Shown: positions 16,549-25,426 of the stretch, piece after piece
Layout: each line of letters starts with the position of its first letter
Numbering within the stretch: the first letter of the stretch is position 1
The notes under the pieces: model-generated
What the model was told of the DNA's origin: nothing
The model's input: only the letters and a program-made list of their open reading frames with translations
Database searches by the model: none
Position numbers and translations under genes: made by a program
Source: Cylindrotheca closterium
Taxonomy: Eukaryota; Bacillariophyta; Bacillariophyceae; Bacillariales; Bacillariaceae
DNA length: 25,543 nt
Assembly: GCA_933822405.4 (NCBI GenBank)
Contig: CAKOGP040001635.1
Span: 1 to 25,543 of the forward strand
Direction: 5' to 3'

Positions 16549-18672
16549 ATGCCGACCCTTGTCAATTACGAAGCCACCCAAGGGACTGACAAGAACAGTC
16601 ATTACGAAAGCAGTGATAGCAGCTCTGATGAAGAAAGCAACGATTCATTTTCAGCTTCCAACACTACTCCCAAGAAGTATCCTTTGACAGACAACAACAA
16701 TGGTACCAACAACTATTCTTCACCAGAGTCGTCCATGGCATCATCGCCAGCCGCAGCAGCTACTATGTCCTCTCCAGCGAATACAAACACTGTGTCATCT
16801 CAATGGCAACTCTTTGCGCAAAAGGAATCCAATCTGGAAGCCTTGCTGCAGCATTCTTTTGATAAGATTTCCGAATTGATGGTTTCGGCGTCTCATTTGA
16901 AAACTTGCATCCAGAGAAATACTGCTAATAATAATTATAATATTGCTGCCCAGCAAGAAGGACAGTCACGACAAGATGGTACTACAATACAAGGTGACGA
17001 AGACAACGATCCGAACGGGCAAGTTTCGAATGGAAACGAGGACAACTCGACTTCCTCTGCGGCCATCATTCGTCAAGTTGTGGCCAAGGAAAAGGCTGCT
17101 AATGCCCTCTTGAAGCAAGAATACGCAATCTTGGAATCCAAGCACAAAGACTCACAAATGCAAATTGAACATTTGAAGGAGACTATTTCGAAACAACAAG
17201 ATGAAATACATCAAACCGAAAAGGAGGTCCAGCAAGCCCACCAAGAGACTCAAAAGTACCAAGCTCAAGCCAAGACCAGCCAAAACAAACACGAAGCCTT
17301 GGCCATGCAATTGCACAATTTACAAGTCGTCGTCCAAGAAACCAAAAAGTCTTCACAGCTACTCCTAGATCAACAAGACGAGTTGACGCACATGGCTCGA
17401 TCCATGGAAGAACAGTACTTTCAAACTCAAGCTACCAATATGCAACAGCAACGCCAGCACTCCCACTTACAACAAGAACACCAAGCATTGTTGCAAGACA
17501 AGGAAAAGTTGCAAAACCGAGTCAAACATCTCCAAAATGATCTAAAGGCCAAGGAACGACAAATTCAGCAACATTGGCAGCAGTCCGTCAAGACGCTGGA
17601 ACAAAAACAAGTCTGGAATGTCCAGCGAATTGAAGCACTCGAAGATGAACTACAAGAGTCTAAAACCTTGACCTTGCAAGCATTGACGACTACTCAAAAG
17701 TCGGAAGCCACTTCACAGCAACTCCAAACAGAACTTGCTACTTTGCAATCTACCCTAGACGAATGTCAACAAGAGTACAAGTCCCAACAAGAGCAGCTCC
17801 AAGCTCAACTCGACGAGAGTCGTCAAAAGTGTCAATCCAAAGAGCATTCCAATCAAAAGCTGGTGGCTCAAATGAAGCAAGTCCAGCATCAAGGTCAAGA
17901 TTTTCGATTGGAACTCCAAGCCATGGAACAGATCTTGAAAGAACAGCACAAGCGCCGCAACAAGGGAGGCAGCACTACCAGCATTATTTCTCCAGCAACC
18001 AATTCGAATACCACCACCAACCAACAACAAGTATTGTGTGCTGAAAAGTGTCGTGCCTGCCAATTGCCCTATGCCCTTGGATTGCCCCAACATTATGCTA
18101 CGACTACTAGCCCTACCAATCATCATCCCAATGCTGCCAAGACAAATACCAAGACCATTACTCCCACCACTGCTGCTCCCACCAAGGCCGCCACTTTTCG
18201 CCTTGTCCAATCAACATCGGCTACAACAACAACAACTACTAGTCCATTATACGTGTGTCTTCATTGTGTCCAAGCCATTGCCCAGCCCATTTTTGCGAGC
18301 ATTAGTAGCAAAAAGAAGAATGGCGGAAAGTCCAGCAGTCGTGGTCGCAAGCGTCGATCGGCGCCAGGAGAAAAGAGAGATGGTACGAAAAAGGTGGCCC
18401 CGGATGTTTCTGGCATCGGCAACGGTGACAAACAAGCTGTGGGTCCCATACCGGGTGGTGATGATGGAACAAACAATAGTAGCAAGAAGCACTTTTCTAC
18501 GACGGAGGCAGCAGAATCAATGGTTCCATCTACTGGTACTGGTGCTGATGCTGCCAAGGTAGCCACGAATGGTCAGGAAGCTTCTCTTCATCTTTCGCCC
18601 AAGACTCGGCTTACCTCAGCTGTGGCGCGAATGGTGGGGCCACCTTCGAGTAACCAAGTAATATCGAAATGA
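16549..18672 (+). CDS. Gene G: long coiled-coil protein with split Cys-pair motif
   Basis: The protein has 707 residues, ATG at 16549, stop TGA at 18670-18672, no intron evident. Residues 1-90 are Ser/Asn-rich and acidic. About 180-470 is a continuous Gln/Glu-rich coiled coil. Near 497-504 is CAEKCRACQLPY and near 570-573 is YVCLHCVQ; together these could form one zinc site interrupted by a 65-residue Thr/Asn-rich low-complexity loop. A basic patch follows (KKKNGGKSSSRGRKRR), possibly a nuclear localisation signal, then a disordered tail. I do not recognise an orthologue. A scaffold or cytoskeletal role would be a guess from the coiled coil alone. It follows gene F on the same strand with 265 bases between, and has its own TATA-like site. 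Confidence 0.75.
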   Translation: MPTLVNYEATQGTDKNSHYESSDSSSDEESNDSFSASNTTPKKYPLTDNNNGTNNYSSPESSMASSPAAAATMSSPANTNTVSSQWQLFAQKESNLEALLQHSFDKISELMVSASHLKTCIQRNTANNNYNIAAQQEGQSRQDGTTIQGDEDNDPNGQVSNGNEDNSTSSAAIIRQVVAKEKAANALLKQEYAILESKHKDSQMQIEHLKETISKQQDEIHQTEKEVQQAHQETQKYQAQAKTSQNKHEALAMQLHNLQVVVQETKKSSQLLLDQQDELTHMARSMEEQYFQTQATNMQQQRQHSHLQQEHQALLQDKEKLQNRVKHLQNDLKAKERQIQQHWQQSVKTLEQKQVWNVQRIEALEDELQESKTLTLQALTTTQKSEATSQQLQTELATLQSTLDECQQEYKSQQEQLQAQLDESRQKCQSKEHSNQKLVAQMKQVQHQGQDFRLELQAMEQILKEQHKRRNKGGSTTSIISPATNSNTTTNQQQVLCAEKCRACQLPYALGLPQHYATTTSPTNHHPNAAKTNTKTITPTTAAPTKAATFRLVQSTSATTTTTTSPLYVCLHCVQAIAQPIFASISSKKKNGGKSSSRGRKRRSAPGEKRDGTKKVAPDVSGIGNGDKQAVGPIPGGDDGTNNSSKKHFSTTEAAESMVPSTGTGADAAKVATNGQEASLHLSPKTRLTSAVARMVGPPSSNQVISK

Positions 18673-19080
18673 GACACCAACAACGAGAACTTGGAGAATG
18701 GTACCAAGTAATCAAGCAAGCAAGAAAGCGACGTCCAGGATAGCCAGTCGTCAGTCATCGCTATCAAGATCAAATTGAAATTAGATTTGATCCATCATGA
18801 AATTGAGAAAATGACATGCAGTAGAATAACGATCACCTCTCTAGAGAAAGTATAGGTAAAGTTTCGACAGCATGCAATAGAGATTCTTGAAGACGTCGTC
18901 TCTGTGACCAAAATAATAACAAAGATCTCCACACGTCACCGCCGAATAGTCTCTTGAATCTTGATGAAGCGACTTGTACTTTGGACCAAAGATGAGCATT
19001 TTATGATCTTTGCAAATAGGAGATGAAGCGCGCCAAACAATAGCATAGATAGGAACATCAACCTTACCACAAAGAGCGCA
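18673..19080. other. Intergenic region downstream of gene G
   Basis: I see no supported gene. A short match (CATGCAATAGAGATTCTT, near 18871) also occurs near 3028 downstream of gene A, possibly a scrap of an old 3' flank. Confidence 0.4.
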
Positions 19081-19169
19081 AGCTTACCAAATGGTTCTTA
19101 TTCTTCGACCATCATACAGTAGTCCTATGTTGATTGTAGCATGATTTCAATAAGCCAAAACTGTAACTC

Positions 19170-19559
19170 CTAGCACATTTCAAGAGGTACTGCATACATC
19201 AACGAACCTTTAAAGTTCAACACATCAATAAGTGCTTGTTCCAATGGATCCATTCCATTAATCCAATTTTGCGGTATTGTAGCTACAGTAGAACGAACGG
19301 TGCCACATACAGTAGCAAGATAGTTTTCCGATGACCATCGGCTCCACCTCCAAGACCACGAACGTTCACAACGAACCTTGTCACGAATACTCCGGAAATG
19401 ACCAACATGCTGCCTTGCTCGATGGCGAAGAACCGATGCGGTGATCTGCCCAAAAGTCTGGGTTTTCACTCGGCAGATGTCGGATAATGCCGGCATCGAC
19501 TGCACGCATATCCATATACATTCGTAAGGTGCGCAAAAATACTGTACGGTAGGTGCCAA
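19170..19559 (-). pseudogene. Decayed minus-strand gene fragment, copy 1
   Basis: The minus strand encodes TVATIPQNWINGMDPLEQ followed by IDVLNFKGSLMYAV, conserved in copy 2 at 19959-20153. Further upstream on the same strand, an alternative frame gives IIRHLPSENPDFWADHRI, also shared with unit 2 (about 20450-20526). Frames do not join cleanly in either copy. The family is not recognised; it may be a small gene or the edge of a repeat. Confidence 0.5.
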
Positions 19560-19611
19560 GAGCCTAAAAAAATTGTACTTTAGATACTCGTACCTGGAGG
19601 CCTACTAAATT

Positions 19612-19880
19612 GTACCCTTTGTCAGACAAGTCGTCGTCTTCATTTTTTTAAACTCCACTGACGTTTTTTATATATTGAAAAGGTCTTTTGTCAGACAGTA
19701 CTTTTCGCCATGACGTTTTTATATATGAAGAGTATCTTACTAAATTCTACAACTTGTCAGACAATTCGACGTCTACATTAATTCCACTGACGTTTCTTCA
19801 AACACCTTCTCAGGAAGTTTGGCCCAAACTTCTGCCGAAATAAAAGCACAATTTTGAAATTGTGGGAACTCACATTTCTT
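19612..19880 (+). promoter_or_regulatory. Orphan copy of the gene C promoter with three TGACGTTT modules
   Basis: Three TGACGTTT sites (19659-19666, 19711-19718, 19798-19805) each lie downstream of a TTGTCAGACA motif, and the first two run into TATATAT. The segment also holds the GGAAGTTTGGCCCAAACTTC inverted repeat seen just before gene C. No coding sequence follows it. Confidence 0.6.
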
Positions 19881-19915
19881 GCGGTCGGAAGCGATATATC
19901 AGTTTTCAATTCAAA

Positions 19916-20751
19916 GCTTACCCAATGGCTCTTATTCTTCGACCATCATACAGTAGTCCTATGTTGATTGTAGCATGATTTCAATAAGCCAAAACTGTAT
20001 TAATAACTCGAAGCACATTTCAGGAGGTAATGCATACATCAATGAAGCTTTAAAGTTCACCACATCAATAACTTCTTGTTCCAATGGATCCATTCCATTA
20101 ATCCAATTTTGCGGTATTGTAGCTACAGTATAACGAGCGGTGCCACAGACCATAAATAATGGTCTGAGAATGCGCTCAACTGTGTGAATCTAATGGATTT
20201 CAGGTAGGATCGATATGAATATGTAGTTAAGTTATAAAGAAAGATATAGTTGATGAGTTGTGATGTCAAGAGATCTCTTCTCTTGACGTCCCTTCTTCAT
20301 TCTCCCATCTCCTTTAGGACGGCGTACAGACTCTATGTTCGAATTGGACGACGAAAGTTTGGGTCTTTTGACCAAAATTCAACGTGTTCAGGAATACTCC
20401 GGAATGACCAACATGCTGTCTTGCTCTCTCTGTGGTATCACATGCATGTTGCCGATGCGGTGATCAGCCCAAAAGTCTGGGTTTTCACTCGGCAGATGTC
20501 GGATAATGCCGGCATCGAGAGCACGTAAGTTCAAAGCGAGTAAAAATCCTGTATGCCGCAACCCACGCCGAATCGGAACGCGAAATCTGTGTCAACGTAG
20601 ATATTCTACTAGAGATACTGAATTGTTCAGCATTTTATCTCGGTTCCTCGACCGCCCGGTATAACAAAACGCCAAGAGCCTAAAAAATCTAGCAATTATT
20701 CTTGTATTGTACATAAATACCGGTACACGTGTACCTGCAGGAAAAATTCTG
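19916..20751. repeat. Tandem unit 2, gene-fragment part
   Basis: This is the second copy of the 19081 unit. It contains two small hairpins absent from unit 1: CAGACCAT/ATGGTCTG (20146-20153 with 20159-20166) and a 12-bp stem with one wobble at 20262-20273 with 20279-20290. It also carries the GTACACGTGTAC palindrome at 20723-20734. Confidence 0.7.
19959..20153 (-). pseudogene. Decayed minus-strand gene fragment, copy 2
   Basis: It encodes TVATIPQNWINGMDPLEQ and IDVVNFKASLMYAL as in copy 1, then a short C-terminus ending at 19959. Differences between the copies include both silent and replacement changes, so it may once have been under selection. Its 5' continuation (about 20390-20530) is interrupted by stops and unmatched DNA. 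Confidence 0.45.
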
Positions 20752-21084
20752 ACCACCCTTCAGACAAGTCGTCGTCTTCATTTTTTTTTAAACTCCGCTG
20801 ACGTTTATAATATATTGAAAAGGTCTTATTATACTCTTCGCCATCATTATAATGAACCTTGATGACGTTTTAAAATATACATATGAAGAGTATCTTACAA
20901 AATTCTACCACTTGTCAGACAATTCGACGTCTTCATTATTTCCACTGACGTTTCTTGAAACACACCCTCAGGAAGTTTGGCCCAAACTTCTGCCGAAATA
21001 AAAGCAAAATTGCGGGATCTCACATTTCAATTCAAAACAGTTTTGCCCAGCACTATAATACCAATACGTAGTAAAAACGAAACA
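20752..21084 (+). promoter_or_regulatory. Promoter and leader region of gene C
   Basis: TGACGTTT occurs at 20798-20805, 20863-20870 and 20946-20953. TCAGACAAGTCGTCG and TTGTCAGACAATTCG lie before the first and third; the middle copy has lost it. The inverted repeat GGAAGTTTGGCCCAAACTTC follows. TGACGT-type sites are bZIP targets and act in CO2/cAMP-responsive diatom promoters (established for carbonic anhydrase genes in another diatom); the link here is inference. Confidence 0.55.
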
Positions 21085-24000
21085 ATGACAAACGAGAAGG
21101 AAGGAACCAAAGAAGAACGTCGTGTCAAACGCGCTCAAGAAAAACGCGAGGCAACTGGAAGCTCGTCAAGATCCTTGCAGACCAGCGGACATTCGCATGC
21201 ATCGTTTTGTGATGATGGTGTCCGTCAGAGCACTCGATCAAGAACCAAGGGCTCGTCGTCAAGATCCTTGCAGACCAGCGGACACTCACATGCATCGTCT
21301 GGTGATGGTGTCCGTCGGGGCACTCGATCAAGAGCTAAGAGCTCGTCGTCGAGATCCTTGCAGACCAGCGGACACTCACATGCACCGTCTGGTGCTGGTC
21401 TCCGTCGGGGCATTCAATCAAGTGGGGACCTTCGCGCTAGGGACAGAGCTCGGCGATCTGGTCTTTCCTCCTCTCGTCACGGTTCTCATCGGACCAATCG
21501 ATCAGAGGAGGATCGTCTTGCCAAGGGTCGATCTCGAAGAGCTGGGAATAACCCTGCCAAACCAGGTGCCCATGCTGCGACCACCGCAGATGAAAGCAGC
21601 CAAGCTAGACAGAAAAGTCGAACTGATCGATCTCCCAGGACCAATCGATCAGACGCGAATGGTCGTACTGCTCTTTCCTCCTCTCGTCACGGTTCTCGCC
21701 GGACCAATCGATCAGAAGAGGACCGTCTTGCCAAGGACCGAGCTCGAGGCGCTAGGTCTAAGTCTCCTGCCAAACCAGGTGCCCACACTGCGTCCAACGC
21801 AGACGAAAGCGATCGGGCTAGACGAAAGAGTCGATCCAATCGAGAGGATCGGAATCGCAATAAAGATCGCGACGCCAAGATTCGAGCCAAGAATGGTGGT
21901 GGTGTACCTCCCAAAGAGCGAGACGTTGTGGTGGATCCAGTCGAGCAGCCAGCTGATGATACTGGTGCTGTTGGGTTGAAGGCAATGGCTGTCGAAGATG
22001 TCGAGAATGAACAGCTCAAGGAACAACAGGCTCAGATTGAAGCGCTCAAGCAACAAATGCAAAACATGGCGCAACCAAATCATGGTTCGGATCCTGACAC
22101 GGACGATACCAGTGATGTCGATGATACAAATGAAGATAACGAGCAGCATTCCAAGAAGCGCGCGAAATGCATTGCTGGCATCTTCTTCCTCCTTCTTGCA
22201 ATCGGTGGTGGGGTTGCTGGATACATTCTGGGGAATCCGAAGAAGTCTCCCACCGAAGCTCTACAACTTGATGTAGGGCCGACGAACCCTCCAACTACGG
22301 CAGGTGGCAATACTACTGCTATACAATTACCCAGTACTTCGCCTTCCAACAGTCCTACCGAGTTGCAAATCTACACGCCACCAAGTAAAGAAGATTGCGA
22401 GGCCATTGCATCTGGCTCGACATTGTCGGACCAAACCACTTTGACCTCCAGACAGTTTGTCATTGAGTTTGATGCAACCTTGAACTCTCAAATGGCAGAG
22501 GAAGATTGGGTAGGACCTCTCAAGGAGCAGCTTCAGTCGATTTTTCTTCCCGTCGTGGCCGGTTGCTCGACTCGTCGTTGGCTTCGTGAAACGAAGAGCA
22601 AGCAACACAGACAACTGCAATTGTTGCCAGACTTTGCTATTGCAAACGGCAAAATTGGAGACGCCATTGTAACGGAAGGGGGCTGCGAGGACGAGTCTGC
22701 TGCCGCGCTCTGTCATCGCGTGAGCGTCTTGATGGATCTTTCACTTCGCGACGAAGATACGAAGCTCACTTTTGTTGAGGCCTATTTGATTACCACTCTT
22801 CGTGCTTTGCCAGACAACGTTTTGGGCCTAGGAACTCTTTTGTCTAATCTTGTGGTCGTTCGAGCTGCTCCCACCTCGCCAACAGACGAACCAAGTATCA
22901 GCCCGAGCTTTACTCCAACTACCGTTCAGCCTACCGATGCACCGTCATCACAACCATCACTTGCCCCAGTTGTTGGTCCAACTACTCTTGAACCAACAAG
23001 ATCCCCGACCAAAGCACCAACAAAGGCTCCGGTCGCGGCTCCGATTTTGTCAACTGAGAACCCAACCGCAAGCCCAACGAAGGCACCAGTTGTGGCCCCT
23101 ACATTGGCTCCTGTGGCTGGTCCAACAACGCCACCGCCAACACAAGTACCTACAAAGGGTCCATCGGTGCCTCCATCAAAAGTACCCACCGAGCTTCCAA
23201 CGGCAAGCCCAACTTCTACACCTACTCAAGAACCTACTATTGCAACATTGGCTCCTACTATATCTACATCTTTGAGTCCTTCCTCAGTTCCATCTTTATT
23301 GGCATTGGCAGTTCCTACTGTAGAGGCATCGGTTGTTCCCACAGCTGTGTTATCCTCGTCTCCAACACTGCAAGCTAGCCAAAATCCAACGGTGATGACA
23401 TCAGTCATAACGCCATCGGCGACAGCCCTGCAGTCATCCGAGTATTATTGCCCCGCTGCCGTTTGCGCAGGTGATAGAAGTGGGCATCTGCTGCCTGGGA
23501 CGCCAGCAGGAGAAGCTTCGAATGCCATTGATGGCAACACCGACGGCAACTACTTTAGTGGATCAAGTTCGCACACCTGGACACAATGGAACCCATACTG
23601 GCAAGTACAAGGAATTGCAGGCCCTGTCAGTACAGTACGCGTCTGGAATAGAAACGATGGGGAGACAGGTCATTTGGTTGGCGCAGCGGTGGACCTGCTG
23701 GATAGTAACGGAGAGGTCCTAGCAACTCGCGAAATTCAGGGCGTTGCAACCTTCTGGGAATTCGAGTTTGATAGTATCAGCGGAGTCGACAAGGTTCAAG
23801 TCTCGCACCGTGGCCTTCGCTTTATCATTCTTGCAGAAGTCGAAGTCCTTGGTGGATCTTCTGGCGGTTCATTACTCACTGAATCTTCGGTAGCCTCGCA
23901 ATCATCGTCTTTAAATTGCGATGCATGTATTCACGTTCCACATTTCTCTGCTGGTGGGCCAGCAAGCCTAGCCATTGACGGTAATCGAAATAGTCCGGCT

Positions 24001-24309
24001 CATACCCACTTTCAGGTAGACCCGTGGTGGCAGGTTGATCTCCAGCTGACGGCAACTGTGAGCATGGTTATCGTTTGGGGCCGTCCCGATTGCTGCAACA
24101 TGGAACGGTTGGTTGGCGCCAAAATTCAACTAAAAGATAGTTCTGGCAATATTCTTCACACCGAGACAATCACGGGTGATGGTGTGATGAGCACTTTTGA
24201 ATTTCCTCACGTCGAGGATGTTGTTGCAATTCGAATTGCATTGGATTCGTCGCCAGAATATTCTCTTTTGAATATTGTTCAGGTCGAGGCATTCGGTTTT
24301 ATCCAATGA
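21085..24309 (+). CDS. Gene C: single-pass membrane protein, PT stalk, two F5/8C (F-type-lectin-like) domains
   Basis: The protein has 1074 residues, first in-frame ATG at 21085 (MTNEKEGT), stop TGA at 24307-24309, no intron. In order: three tandem SSSRSLQTSGHSHA repeats and longer RS/RD-rich basic repeats (1-290), coiled coil (about 302-330), acidic stretch, membrane helix (about 362-384), conserved ectodomain (about 437-597), PT stalk (about 598-765), F5/8C domain 1 (about 784-925) and domain 2 (about 930-1074). Domain 2 shows His, 26 residues, then R-P-D-C-C-NME-R, close to the F-type lectin fucose-site pattern HX26RXDX4(R/K), including the adjacent Cys pair. Domain 1 has a weaker version with H-X25-RND. 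A fucose-binding adhesin or receptor is inferred. The ectodomain is about 98% identical in DNA to gene B, much closer than the flanking N-terminal region. Confidence 0.87.
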   Translation: MTNEKEGTKEERRVKRAQEKREATGSSSRSLQTSGHSHASFCDDGVRQSTRSRTKGSSSRSLQTSGHSHASSGDGVRRGTRSRAKSSSSRSLQTSGHSHAPSGAGLRRGIQSSGDLRARDRARRSGLSSSRHGSHRTNRSEEDRLAKGRSRRAGNNPAKPGAHAATTADESSQARQKSRTDRSPRTNRSDANGRTALSSSRHGSRRTNRSEEDRLAKDRARGARSKSPAKPGAHTASNADESDRARRKSRSNREDRNRNKDRDAKIRAKNGGGVPPKERDVVVDPVEQPADDTGAVGLKAMAVEDVENEQLKEQQAQIEALKQQMQNMAQPNHGSDPDTDDTSDVDDTNEDNEQHSKKRAKCIAGIFFLLLAIGGGVAGYILGNPKKSPTEALQLDVGPTNPPTTAGGNTTAIQLPSTSPSNSPTELQIYTPPSKEDCEAIASGSTLSDQTTLTSRQFVIEFDATLNSQMAEEDWVGPLKEQLQSIFLPVVAGCSTRRWLRETKSKQHRQLQLLPDFAIANGKIGDAIVTEGGCEDESAAALCHRVSVLMDLSLRDEDTKLTFVEAYLITTLRALPDNVLGLGTLLSNLVVVRAAPTSPTDEPSISPSFTPTTVQPTDAPSSQPSLAPVVGPTTLEPTRSPTKAPTKAPVAAPILSTENPTASPTKAPVVAPTLAPVAGPTTPPPTQVPTKGPSVPPSKVPTELPTASPTSTPTQEPTIATLAPTISTSLSPSSVPSLLALAVPTVEASVVPTAVLSSSPTLQASQNPTVMTSVITPSATALQSSEYYCPAAVCAGDRSGHLLPGTPAGEASNAIDGNTDGNYFSGSSSHTWTQWNPYWQVQGIAGPVSTVRVWNRNDGETGHLVGAAVDLLDSNGEVLATREIQGVATFWEFEFDSISGVDKVQVSHRGLRFIILAEVEVLGGSSGGSLLTESSVASQSSSLNCDACIHVPHFSAGGPASLAIDGNRNSPAHTHFQVDPWWQVDLQLTATVSMVIVWGRPDCCNMERLVGAKIQLKDSSGNILHTETITGDGVMSTFEFPHVEDVVAIRIALDSSPEYSLLNIVQVEAFGFIQ

Positions 24310-24413
24310 TCTGTCGTTATTGCTAGACAAATTTCTCTATGCATAATAGTGTTTTTAACAGCCATCTATTTTTATGTAGCAATCAATAGAAATTCCTTTA
24401 TCACCTACCCTTG

Positions 24414-24594
24414 TGCCCGAAGTTGCTTCCCGCATCATGAAAAGGCCCAACACATGTCCCACTGATTGAAAGTAAAAATCAATATTGCGATTTGTGAGAG
24501 GACGTCGTCACCACTACTACGTTCATCATACCCACCTCCCATCACACGACGCATGTCACGCTCAATGGCGTCGGCGTCTTTTCGCTTTCCTCGG
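24414..24594 (-). pseudogene. Remnant of the 3' end of a gene E paralogue
   Basis: This segment resembles 12970-13127, the 3' flank and last codons of gene E, at perhaps 70-75% identity. On the minus strand the final codons still read KAKRRRRRH then TGA (24562-24564). The coding part stops at about 24594, where the sequence jumps straight into gene F sequence; the rest of E and the first 60% of F are missing. Confidence 0.75.
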
Positions 24595-25331
24595 AATTTC
24601 GTCGTGCAGTCCAACACCAACACCAAGATCCAGCGCCTAACAACAAAAACACTGGTGATAATATTTGCACCATGAAGATGACTCCATTTCATATCCTTTG
24701 TTCCTCCGTCGAGCCCCGCCAAGATCTGTTTGAGATCCTATTGTTGTTGAAAGAAGAAGAAGACAAGAGTAATAACAAGTGCCACCCCTCCTGGCAACAA
24801 GTTCTAAGACAAAAAGACGCAAATGACAAGCAAGCCATGGACTACTTGATTACCAACTGGACGCCCAAGACCGCAGCATTGCTCGAAATGACCGCCCGGC
24901 GATGGATGCTGGATCCATCTTTCCTGAAGAATCAGCAGCATCCCTGGGATAGTACTCCTGATCCTAGATCCAGCAGGAGGTTGGGCATGGAGCGCAGAGT
25001 GAATGCCGTAATGAATGTCAGAAACACCAAAGAAACCAGATCCTTTTTGTGGAACAAGGCATCTGACATGTTCGAGGTGTACACAAAACTGGAATCCATT
25101 TCGATTTTGGAATTGGCCTTGTGGCACAAACAAATCAAGAGTGGTGGCATGATGAATGTCAATCGCACCAAGAAAATAAGTCTGGATCGGGACCAGTGCC
25201 TTAGTCAATGTGGATCGGGTGTAGTGCTCCCTACTATTGGTGCTTTCTTGGGTTTGGAACTACTAGTAGTGGCACATTCGAATCCTGCTTCTAGGAACGA
25301 CGATCGGCTTTGGAGACATCTACAAGTATGA
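24593..25331 (+). pseudogene. 5'-truncated copy of gene F
   Basis: 24593-25388 matches 15545-16340 (796 bp, offset 9048) with one visible mismatch (A at 15567, C at 24615). The ATG at 24672 opens a 219-residue frame identical to the C-terminal 219 residues of gene F. All LRR repeats are missing. The promoter and start are lost, so expression is doubtful unless upstream DNA from gene C drives it. Confidence 0.85.
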
Positions 25332-25426
25332 GCGCAGTTGCTTGGATCGAGGAAAGGCACCTCTCCTACTCCCAAAACCTAATCTGAAATACTATTTATT
25401 ATGACGACTATTTTATTCCTATCTAA

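Larger units (their letters stand above)
19081..19915. repeat. Tandem unit 1: gene fragment plus orphan promoter
   Basis: This unit is repeated as 19916-21084. Matching parts in order are about 19088-19311 with 19922-20149, about 19386-19510 with 20396-20526, and the promoter-like DNA at 19612-19880 with 20752-21030. The copies are diverged by substitutions and indels. Unit 1 ends where unit 2 starts, with no receptor coding sequence after its promoter part. Confidence 0.8.

Noticed and set aside
21122..21979. A 285-codon overlapping plus-strand frame within gene C, and a similar 240-codon frame at 7702-8424
   Set aside because: They arise from the repeated RS-rich codons read one base off. 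The gene C and B main frames continue into recognisable domains; these do not.
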